NCBI GenBank assembly: GCA_050084985.1
Contig: JBITNC010000001.1
Coordinates: 35,774,001 to 35,838,000, forward strand
DNA from: Nageia nagi
Taxonomy: Eukaryota > Pinophyta
Length of the DNA: 64,000 nt
Direction of reading: 5' to 3'
Below are positions 55,540 through 64,000 of this stretch, in pieces. The position numbers and the translations under genes were made by a program. Within the stretch, counting starts at the first letter, position 1. Each line of letters opens with the position of its first letter. The notes beneath the pieces were generated by a model that ran no database searches, had not been told where the DNA came from, and saw only the letters and a list, made by a program, of their open reading frames with translations.

Positions 55540-55960
55540 ATGGCTTTTTCCAAAGCACATTCATCCTAAAATTCTTCTTTGAGTTCTATATTGTCTTCCA
55601 TGAGAAACTTTGCAACAAAATATATGATCACATACCCTTTAACTAATTTTTATTTCACAAACTTAAGGTTAAACTCCTGTAGTAGCATGATCCATTTTGT
55701 TTACCTTCCATTGAGGCATGGTTTTGACATTAGATATCTTAATGGGTATGCTTGAGTAAGTACATGTGTTGTGATATTGATCATATAATGCCTCAACCTC
55801 TCAGTAGCAAATACTACACATTGACATAACTTCTTAATGGGTATGTACCTAGTTTCATATTCCTTTAATGTTCTGCTAATAAAATAGACTACTCTCTCTT
55901 TACCATATTCTTCTTTCTTTTCAAACATTACCCCAAATTCATGTTCTATATCTAATACAT
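55540..55960 (-). pseudogene. element D first RNase H relic
   Basis: Open frame 55701-55928: MFEKKEEYGKERVVYFISRT, LKEYETRYIPIKKLCQCVVF, ATERLRHYMINITTHVLTQA, YPLRYLMSKP. This matches the retroviral-type RNase H after gypsy RT (Y-F-I-S-R-T-L, Y-E-x-R-Y-x-P-x-E-K-L). A glutamate-to-lysine change is visible at the usual EK position. It is followed by a decayed WI-M-L-Q-E-F-like end. Confidence 0.75.
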
Positions 55961-55989
55961 AGAGATAAAAAGTTCTCCATGCCTATATG

Positions 55990-56810
55990 GAGCTAATACT
56001 GATGGATGTAGCAAATACTCTTTTATTCTATCAAATGCTTCTTAACACTTAACATCCCATTTAAACTCAACTTCTTTCTTAAGTAAATGAAAAATAGGAG
56101 CTATCTTATCTATTAATTGAAACATAAAACTTATTATAGCTTAAATCTTACCTTGAAGGCTTCTCAATTGCTTAATATTTGTAGGAGGAGACATTTCTAT
56201 GATGGCTTTAGTTTTCTTTGGATCCACTTCAACTTCTCTTCTAGAGACAATATGTCCCAAGAGTTTTTCTAATGATACCCCAAATACACATTTTTTAGGC
56301 TTGATTCTTAACTTGTACTTGTTCATCCCTTCAAATTCTACTTTTATATCCTTGGCATGATCTTCTTTATTTCTTTAACTTTATCAAGATATCATCTGCA
56401 TAGACCTCTAGTGTTTTATAAATGAAGTCATGAAACATGGATATCATTTCTCTTTGATATGTGACCCTTGCATTCTTAAGACCAAATGGCATTATATTAT
56501 AGCAAAAGTTACCCCAAGAAGTCCTAAAATCTATTTTATGCTGATCACTTTCCTTGATTTTGATTTGATTATACCTTGAAAATCCATCTATAAATGATAA
56601 CATTTCATAACCTGCCAAACTATCAATGATCATATCTATTTTGGGTAGTGGGAATTCATCTTTTAGACATGATTTATTGAGAGCTTTGAAATTATTACAT
56701 ACTCTAATTTCACCTATAGGTTTCTTTACTAGAACTACATTGGCCATCCACTCTGAATAATCAATGGGTCTAATAAAACCATCTTCCAATAGTTTCTCTT
56801 TTCCTTCTTG
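55990..56810 (-). pseudogene. element D reverse transcriptase relic
   Basis: Minus strand. Open frame 56367-56789 holds EDGFIRPIDYSEWMANVVLV, KKPIGEIRVCNNFKALNKSC (the usual D-F aspartate reads N), DEFPLPKIDMIIDSLAGYEM, FIDGFSRYNQIKI, NFCYNIMPFGLKNARVTYQR and YADDILIKLKK (catalytic Y-A-D-D). The second frame 56141-56326 has PKKCVFGVSLEKLLGHIVSR and PPTNIKQLRSLQGKI. It is the best landmark for the family and aligns in order with A and B. Confidence 0.88.
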
Positions 56811-56824
56811 ACTAGTAAAGAAAT

Positions 56825-57700
56825 CTAAAAAGGTATCTTCCTTAGTTTTTGATTTATAGGAACTACTCCTTTCTCAACAACCAAGTTATGTACTACAAAA
56901 TTTTCATATAATCTAGGCATATCTTTATATGACCATGCAAATAATTCAGAATAATCATAAAAGGATTGAATCAACTCATATTGCAAAGGTTCCTCAAGGA
57001 GCTTACCCATTTTTAGGAATTACGGTGTCTCTTAAGAAACAATGTTGACCTCCTTTATCTCTTCATTCAACCAAGTTATTTCTAATTTTGATGGTGTTAT
57101 AAATGGAAACTCTTCCAACCCTTTGACTTTATCCTCCATAGATTCACCAAAGCAAGCATACACATCTAGATAATGTTTGTGAGTCCTCTTTTCATGCCTA
57201 GTTGGATGTTTAGTTCTAGCACCCATAGATTCTAAGAAAGATCATCATTCTCAAACAAGTATACAGCATGTATTACATCTTCATCATATATTTTACATTT
57301 AATAACAAAATAATTTTGATCATCTCTTACCTATTCATCTTTTTGCATTAATAACGAACAACTTGACCATCATGATCATTTCTATGATATGGAAAAATGC
57401 AATATTTGTTTTCCTTTGTGATTTCTACTAAAGAGAACCATTGGTGGTCTTTATGTATTCTAGAGGAGTGTAAGCAATCCTTCTTGTAAGCCTCCTACCC
57501 TTCATCCAAATCTATATCTAGACTGATATTATTAACATCCATGATAGTGTATGAACCAAATTCGATATCTTTGATGTTGATTTTTTGTAACACTTTTTTG
57601 TAAACCTGATCATTCTTATCTAGGATATCCTCATCCTTTTCATCATATAGAACAAATCATTTATGGATAACATAGTTGCACTACTTAGCTATCTACTCAT
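56825..57700 (-). pseudogene. element D protease-RT linker
   Basis: Minus strand. Open frames 56825-57010 (LLEEPLQYELIQSFYDYSEL, FAWSYKDMPRLYENFVVHNL) and 57032-57226 (GARTKHPTRHEKRTHKHYLD, KGLEEFPFITPSKLEITWLN). The first is the conserved pre-RT segment F-A-W-S-Y-x-D-M-P-x-L. Upstream, acidic coding with IMDVNNISLDIDLDEG extends to about 57560. Confidence 0.7.
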
Positions 57701-57841
57701 TACTTCTACCTTGTAAACATTTCCTTTAGTACAAAATTTGAAACACCTATGCAAAGTGGATGCTACTCCTTCCACATCATCTATCCAAGGTCTTCCAAGA
57801 ATAAAATTGAAAAAAAGTTTTTCATTTGTAATGTAGATGAT

Positions 57842-58225
57842 CTAAAGTACCTTGTTTCCCACTTTGATTGGAATTGTGATGATTCTTGCACATTTCTTTG
57901 GAACACCATCAAACTCCTTAACTCTCATGGTAGTCTCTTCTCTTAGAGGTAACAAATCTGGATCAAATTGTGAAAGTAAGTGAGTGGTGGTAATATTCAA
58001 AGCTTTCCCACCATCTATCAATGATATTTTAACTATATTATCAAAGATATTTACTTCAATAAACAATGGTGAATGTAATTGGGTCATATCCTTGCTAGGT
58101 CTTTCACTAGGGTGAAAAGTGATAACATCCCCTTTACTCCATATTTCTATCTTTTTTGCAAAAGCAATGATTGAGATGTTCCCATCTATCTGATTATTTT
58201 TGAAAATTTGATTCATCATTTCTCT
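57842..58225 (-). pseudogene. element D aspartic protease relic
   Basis: Open frame 57842-58219 on the minus strand: HSPLFIEVNIFDNIVKISLI then D-G-G-K-A-L-N-I, the retropepsin active site in the D-G-G form seen in Tat elements, then TTHLLSQFDPDLLPL, REETTMRVKEFDGVPKKCAR and ITIPIKVGN. The next part, continuing to about 57780, has a decayed LGRPW-like segment (TLDDVEGVASTLHRCF-type coding at 57730-57790). Mature retropepsins are about 100 residues; this fits. Confidence 0.78.
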
Positions 58226-58480
58226 ATGAGGTTCTAAAATTTGAATTAATTCAAATAAACTAACCTTTTATTATGTGTTCTTAAGTTGCTCAATGAGGTC
58301 AAAACTTCTTGGATCTTTAGGAAGCTCTTTTTCACATGTGATAGGATTTGTTGCTACTCTTGATCTTCTTTTTGTAAGTGTTGCACATACTTATTCATGG
58401 AAAATTACATTGGCATGCTACTCTTCCTTTCTATCTTTAACTTTAGTAGGGAAAACATAGAATCCATCCTCTATAAGCCT

Positions 58481-59560
58481 TTATATTTTTTTCCTTAGGC
58501 CTCCACACCAATTACTGGCATGCCCCTTGGTTTGATGATATTCACAATATCTATCTTCTTTGTACCATACTAGCCTCTCTACTAATTCATCTTCCTCTCT
58601 TTTAGGTAAATGTTGTAATAATCTCTTTGCCATTAGATCTTTCAAGATAAACCTAGGAGGTATAGGAAACTTTATAAATTTCCTTTCTTTCTTTTCATTT
58701 TCTTTTTCTACCAAATGAATGGATTTATCTTTCTTTGGTGATTGTAGCTACTTATCTTTAGCCCTAGGTTTGTCATCATCTTGATACTTCATAAGCCCTA
58801 ATTTCACAAGGACTTTTCTCTCTTTCCAATACCTTATATGTAATATCAAAAAATGCTAGATGTGTATAATCAATGACATAAGATTATAAGGACAATATGA
58901 TATCATCCTTGAAAATATTATTTACCTCTTTTTTAATAAGCTTTGTTTTGATTTGTTGTCATATCTTCTTGAATCATATAACAAACTTTTTAAAACTCTC
59001 ATTACTTCCTTGCCTCATAGCACATAGATCCAAAACCATGACTTCATGCTTGATATTGTGTTTATACTATTCTAAAATAAGTTGCTCAATTCTTGAAATT
59101 ATGTAATTGACCTTTCTAGTAGAGCATAGAACCATTCATGAGCCTCTCCTTCCAAACTATGAGGAAAGAACTTTTCCTATAATATTGAATCCATACTAAT
59201 TTTGAGCTCACACTCATCTTTAAACCCTTGTAAATGTATGCTAAGACCTCCTTCCCCACAAAACTTACAAAATTTATGATCTTTATAATCTAATGGTGGC
59301 ATGCACACATGGATCTTATCACATAAAGGACTACCAAACTCAATTGAATTATCTAGCTAAACTGATCCTCTTGCTAATTGATTAATCTATCTTTGCATAC
59401 CCTCAATAGTAGCCTAAATGTTATCATTGTTACTTTCATCATTGTGTTTGGCTTCTTCATTAGGTACTTCTAGTCCATCATGCTAAATATCTCCCAAGAA
59501 CTCATCAAGATCTATTCTTGAAAGACTTTACAAGAATACTCTTAACTGATACATATCTAA
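58481..59560 (-). pseudogene. element D gag relic
   Basis: Minus strand. The N-terminal half is decayed but shows the gag core near 59140-59230 (FKDECELKISMDSIL, FFPHSLEGEAHEWFYALL-type coding). A 77-codon open frame at 58481-58714 reads FIKFPIPPRFILKDLMAKRL, LQHLPKREEDELVERLVWYK and CEYHQTKGHASNWCGGLRKK, a C-x2-H-x3-GH-x4-C knuckle. Comparable segments occur in gag of B and E. Confidence 0.72.
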
Positions 59561-59630
59561 AACAATTCACAAAATTATTTATTAGTCCTATCTAAAACCC
59601 TAGGGTTTTAACATAACTACTTATGATTTC

Positions 59631-59648
59631 ATGTTGGGTTCACCAAAA
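59631..59648 (-). promoter_or_regulatory. element D primer-binding site
   Basis: On the minus strand, right after the 5' LTR: TTTTGGTGAACCCAACATG. Nearly identical to element E, with fewer C-to-T changes. Confidence 0.65.
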
Positions 59649-60436
59649 TGTGCCTAAATAAAAGTGTATTTGAGAATGCAAATAATTGAAATATCTACAA
59701 TCCTAAAGGATACATATATCTATTTGTAAATTTTGAGCTAATGGATATCAATTTATAATAAGATAAGCTAATATAGAAGATAACAAATAACTAGAATCAA
59801 AATGACATTACCAAACAAGATTGAATTTGTGTACTTACCTCATAGAGCATACCTAATATGGATGAACAGAAGATACTGATGAAGCTTCAACAATAAACAA
59901 AATCTACACTTAAAGTCATGAAGTAAGATGAACCAAAAAGATGGCCATGAGTGATCTATTTTGTGTTTAAAAGGAGCATCAATGATCTACTTTCATCTAC
60001 AAGGAGCATCGATGGTCTTTATTAGATTGTAGTCTATTTTGAAGTGACTCTATGCCTACACATGAACTCTTAATGGTCTCAATTTGATACTCAGATAAGC
60101 TTAAAATTATTAGGATGCTTGCATAAGGAAGTACACAAACCCAACCTTGAATGGTGGTGTCAAGAGACACCTAAAGGATTGCCATCATCAAGACTAGATA
60201 TGGGATCATGTATCTTCTTAATGTGGACTTAATATTAAATCCCTATTTATATAGATAATAATATGACCTACTCCTTAGGTTAGAGTGTACCTACATAAAC
60301 AAGAATATAGTAAGTCGATGATATATATTGATCATATCCAAAATATCATAAATATTCTTGTAGTAGACATATAAGTGTGGGCACATATTTCCTAATGTAT
60401 TAAATTAAATGCATAAATTAATTTTATGCAATAACA
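59649..60436 (-). repeat. element D 5' LTR with TATA box
   Basis: 788 bp. TATATAAATA at 60244-60253 (minus strand) lies inside the block conserved in all four D/E LTRs and is the probable promoter. Ends TGTTATT in element orientation; ATCCA follows at 60437-60441. Confidence 0.9.
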
Positions 60437-60441
60437 ATCCA

Positions 60442-61075
60442 AATACTATTTTCTAAATCAATCTCCAAAACTCAACATTATGGTGGTCTCTTAAAATGCT
60501 TAGGGGGGGTTTTATGAGTCTCCTTAAATAAATTAAGAATTTGAAAAACCTTATCAAGTATTGGGTCAAAATGACTCAGCTTTTTCTATTATATGTAAAG
60601 CAACTTCTTAATATGATGGGAGAAAGTAAGTAGGGATAAGAGGAAAATCTTGCATTTTTATCTCCAACAGGGTCTAAGAGGAAAAGGAAGATGTACTACT
60701 AGGATGGTCTCTTAAGATAGGATTGGTGGTTACTTTTTTGTTATTATAGTTGTAGTTTTATTATCTTCTTAGGTAGCCTTATCCTTTTTCTAGGTTAAGT
60801 TTACTATGGGACTAACTATATCCATTATGTAGGTAGTTTTCTTATGGATATTTTTGAATATATTTTAATGGTTTAAAAGGTTATGGGTTCCTTTTAAAAC
60901 CCTTATTTCCAATATAATTTCAAAACAAAATTTGTAATTTGAGCTTCAATAATGAAACTATTAACACTCCAATTTTTAAAGAATTTTAAATATCTAAAAG
61001 TTATAAAAGATTATTAGAAGCTCAAGATGCAAATTCTAATAATGGTTCTTGAATTATCTTATATAAATATCTTCC
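60442..61075. other. unassigned sequence between element D and LINE
   Basis: No gene recognised. It is continuous with 52048 before the insertion of D, so it should be read joined to the left flank. A G7 run is at 60504. Confidence 0.3.
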
Positions 61076-61079
61076 TTAT

Positions 61080-64000
61080 TTTACTTTTTGAATGTAAAAG
61101 ATAATTGCATTAATTAAATTGAACCATACAAAAAGGACTAGGTGGGATTAACACACCCCAAAATAATAAACTAACCCCTTAGGTTAGGTAACCACATAGC
61201 CAACTAAAGCCAAAACATTATCAAAAATACAACTTAAATCCAAAAAAAAAAAAAAGATGAGACATAAGTATGCATTAAACATTCTAACTAGGGGATGAAA
61301 TTTTTTATCCTTGTCATTTTACTAGAAACCACCATTGGAAGAGGTAGGGACATTACTCCCATCATCATCATTAACATCATTGGCCTTGGAAACTCCACCT
61401 TGGTTTGTATGATCCTCAAATTCCTAATAAATAATAATAGTATCACCCCAATCCATAACATTCACAATGGGATATAGGAAAATATCCCACCCAGATTAGC
61501 ATCAAGAGTTCCCTCCATCAACATTTAGATATTTACAGTAAGGAGGAGGTTAAGACCAGTGATGCTATATAGTTAAGTACTTAAAATGAGGTTATGGGTT
61601 CCTACTCAAGTGGGATAATGGAAAAGAATAATACTCATGGATTATTTGGGGTAAATCTAATCATAATGCTTGGGTCATTCCCTAATGAGCCATCAAGTTG
61701 CAAAGATATTGAAGCTCCACATTCACCTTCTCTACTTGAATAGAGATATGCAATAAGAAATCATAAAAAATAGCATACTTATCAGCAAGAGATAAGGATT
61801 CAAATGTATATTATAGAGATAACATAGTATGTTTATGAGATTTCCATATGTGGAAGAGGTTACTAATTTATAAATATTCTAAACAACATAACGTTTATAA
61901 AAAAATTCAATGAGATTACCAAGTATGGTATGAGGCTAAGAAAGTAGAATATACATAAAGGTTTAGATGAACAAAATAAGCCTAGCCTACCTATAACTCC
62001 AAAATAGATGATGAAAATACTTAAGTTGTTCATAAAAAATATAGGTAGGATTTTCCACCCCTACATACTTGAGGTGATCCCATATAAGCAAACCTTGATA
62101 CAAAATACTCCAAGCATGGAATCACTATTTAGGTTTAATATAAGGTGCTTAGGCTATCTTAAATCTAAAAATACATCTATAGGTGGAGGAGAGTAAATTC
62201 CATTTTCCATTTAACTTATACCATATATGAATAATGGGATAAATTTGGTTATATCTTTGTTACACCATAAGTCAATTGTTAGGCCAAAACCAATCAATCC
62301 ACCAAGGTATCTAAAAGTGCTTACTAATTTTCCTCCAAATGAAAAAATGAATTCTTTCAATCATCACATCACAAGTAAACATATCCTCTTAATTGAGATT
62401 ATAGTAATGCTTTAAAGTTTCCCATGGGATCTAATCCCTAGTATATCATGAATAGAAATCTAATATACAAGCAATACCCTTCTTATAAAATCTCTTCATT
62501 CAAACCCATTGGACTTGAGCAAGAGGCAACCCCTGATGAGTAATAATAAGATACCATCAAACATTAATGGAGGAGATAGATGATCATGCTATGGGATAAG
62601 AATATTTCCAATAAATCCATGGCTTAAGGACTTCCCAAGCTTTCCAAATAGTTTTAAAAAAAAAAAAAGTAGATAAATTAATGGTAACAGGGATTGTAAG
62701 AATAGCATAAAAACTAATCCCCTGTAAAAACATTTTGCTATATAACCTCTTCTAATAAATGAAGTATCTAAGAAGGATTTTTTATACTTCATTACTAGAT
62801 AAGGATAAAATTATCCACTTAGCATAGGGGGAAATTCTTAATTTTGATAATTAAATAAGCCCATGCTACCACTAACTTTGGGAATATAGAAAACCTCCCA
62901 AGCCACTTTGTGAAAAACTTTCTTGGTTGAACCCTTTTCCCAAATAAAATATTTCAAGAGCTTTTCTAACTTTTTGTAATAGGCTTTCAAAGGAACCCAA
63001 TAAAAATAGTAGTAAATACAAGTAGAAGAAAGCACTTTGTAACATATTTGAAATTTTCTTGCTAGGGAAAGCTTCTAGGAAGACCACTATGCTAGACTTT
63101 CTTCTTCATTTTTTATACTACATAATGCTACAAATGAGAATAGAATCCTTGAAAATAAAAAGGAATGACCAAGAATTTAAAGACTTCCCAAATTTGGATT
63201 TAATACCATTAGGTATAACATAACATTCAAGAAGAGGGAGAATTAATTTTATTGTAGCATGAAGGTTTCCTCCATTGAACATTTAAACCAGAAGAAAGAT
63301 AGAATGTGTTCAAATAGGTTATGGTATTAGAAAAGGATTGCACATATTCTTGGATAATCAAATAGGAATCATTAAAAAATTATCCATTGATAAGAGTTGG
63401 GAAGGGATATCCCATGAATAAAACCTTGAGCTATTATATGAGCAAGTACATAGACAAAATCTTTAGTATCAAAATCTTTAGTATCAAGAATAACCAAAAA
63501 GGAAGAAAGGGTAGAATCTTATCAGATCAACCTTCCAAGATGAATTTATTCAAATTAGCACTTATTTAAGGTAATACAAACTAAATCATATTTAAATAGC
63601 ATTTACATTGAATTAATTAAATATTAACCAAATCCCAAAGCTTGAAGAATGAAGGTAATGAAATACCACTCTATTATATCATAAGCTTTCTTAAAATCAA
63701 TTTTAATGAAAAGAACATCTTGCTTTGAAGCTTTAACCAAGAACATTTTCTAAAGTCTATTTTCTCTACATAAACCTAGTTTACTTAGGTCTAATTTTCA
63801 ATAGAAAAAGAGGTCTAAGTTCTAAGGCTAATTATTTTGCAATGATCTTGTAGTTGACATTTACCAAGGTGATAGGTCTCTAATTGGTGATGATTTTAGG
63901 ATCCCCTATATTGGATATGGACTTGAAATCACCTTTGTTAAAAATAGAGCCCAAGGATTTACTAACCATGGCCTTTTTTTATACTTGGAGTAAATTAGGA
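61080..64000 (-). pseudogene. LINE (non-LTR retrotransposon) ORF2 relic and 3' end, truncated by window edge
   Basis: Minus strand. At 63840-63910 the RT start reads GDPKIITN-RPITLVNVNYKI, the G-x-P-x-x-x-x-N-(W/Y)-R-P-I-(S/T)-L motif of plant LINE RT. At 63640-63735 it continues DVLFIKIDFKKAYDIIEWYF then ILQALGFG. The C-terminal region has VPLKAYYKKLEKLLKYFIWE, KVFHKVAWEVFYIPKVSGSM (62860-63000), and farther on a GLPLAQVQWV-type segment near 62500. Sequence thins out to a LINE-like 3' end near 61080 (minus strand TTTTACATTCAAAAAGTAAA). The catalytic F-x-D-D region was not found intact. The overlapping frames at 62838-63087 are the same region in two frames. Confidence 0.8.

Larger units (their letters stand above)
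52054..60436 (-). mobile_element. element D: complete Tat-like Ty3/gypsy retrotransposon
   Basis: 8,383 bp, minus strand. LTRs are 59649-60436 (5', 788 bp) and 52054-52836 (3', 783 bp), flanked by ATCCA (52049-52053 and 60437-60441). In element order: primer site, gag, protease, linker, RT, RNase H, second RNase H, integrase, 40-bp-type repeats, polypurine tract. Same family as element E by LTR, primer site, polypurine tract and repeats, but with full pol and no PMD gene. LTRs differ at roughly one base in nine in the stretch I compared. Confidence 0.9.

Noticed and set aside
1-64000. Host protein-coding genes, rRNA or intact tRNA genes
   Set aside because: Every coding signature I could identify belongs to a transposable element or its cargo; no intact tRNA cloverleaf or rRNA segment was recognised by reading.

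Overview
The window is plant nuclear DNA made almost entirely of transposable elements in which I find no intact gene. It is very AT-rich (roughly 30% GC judged by eye, not computed) and CpG is almost absent. Coding relics are broken mainly by TAG and TAA where CAG or CAA is expected, the mark of methylated-cytosine deamination. Huge Tat/Ogre-like Ty3/gypsy elements, LINEs and a Mutator-like insertion point to a seed plant with a large, slowly purged genome. A gymnosperm is my best guess, unproven.

The main structure is a four-deep nest whose junctions I worked out from LTR pairs, target-site duplications and reading frames that resume across each insertion. Element A (plus strand, outermost) supplies a PR-RT linker, RT, two RNase H domains and integrase over about 1200-6827, and its integrase tail resumes at 47134. 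A was hit by a TIR element (about 1799-2351) and by a 1.2-kb Mutator-like element (5512-6737) carrying a 24-bp satellite. Element B (6828-47133, plus) sits in the integrase tail of A, with LTRs of 838 and 839 bp and duplication CTTGG. Element C (15168-37117, plus) sits in the RNase H of B, with LTRs of about 2038 and 1588 bp and duplication CACCC. Element E (26730-34399, minus) sits in an extra ORF of C, with LTRs of about 757 and 787 bp and duplication CTTAT/CTTGT.

Further right are a LINE ORF1 relic (about 47950-48450, plus), a lone LTR edge (49826), a second complete element D of the same family as E (52054-60436, minus, duplication ATCCA, LTRs of 783 and 788 bp), and a LINE ORF2 relic running off the window end (about 61080-64000, minus).

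A, B and D have the Tat-type order RT, RNase H, second RNase H, integrase. C instead has a second RNase H between protease and RT, plus a very long unrecognised sense ORF after integrase. B and E each carry a plant mobile domain (PMD) gene antisense to the element, between the retroviral genes and the 3' LTR; the E copy has a recognisable promoter and splice donor. E keeps gag but has no pol, so it looks non-autonomous, possibly served by a D-like partner. The C LTR holds an array of five sites that look like CpG-decayed TGACGTCA.
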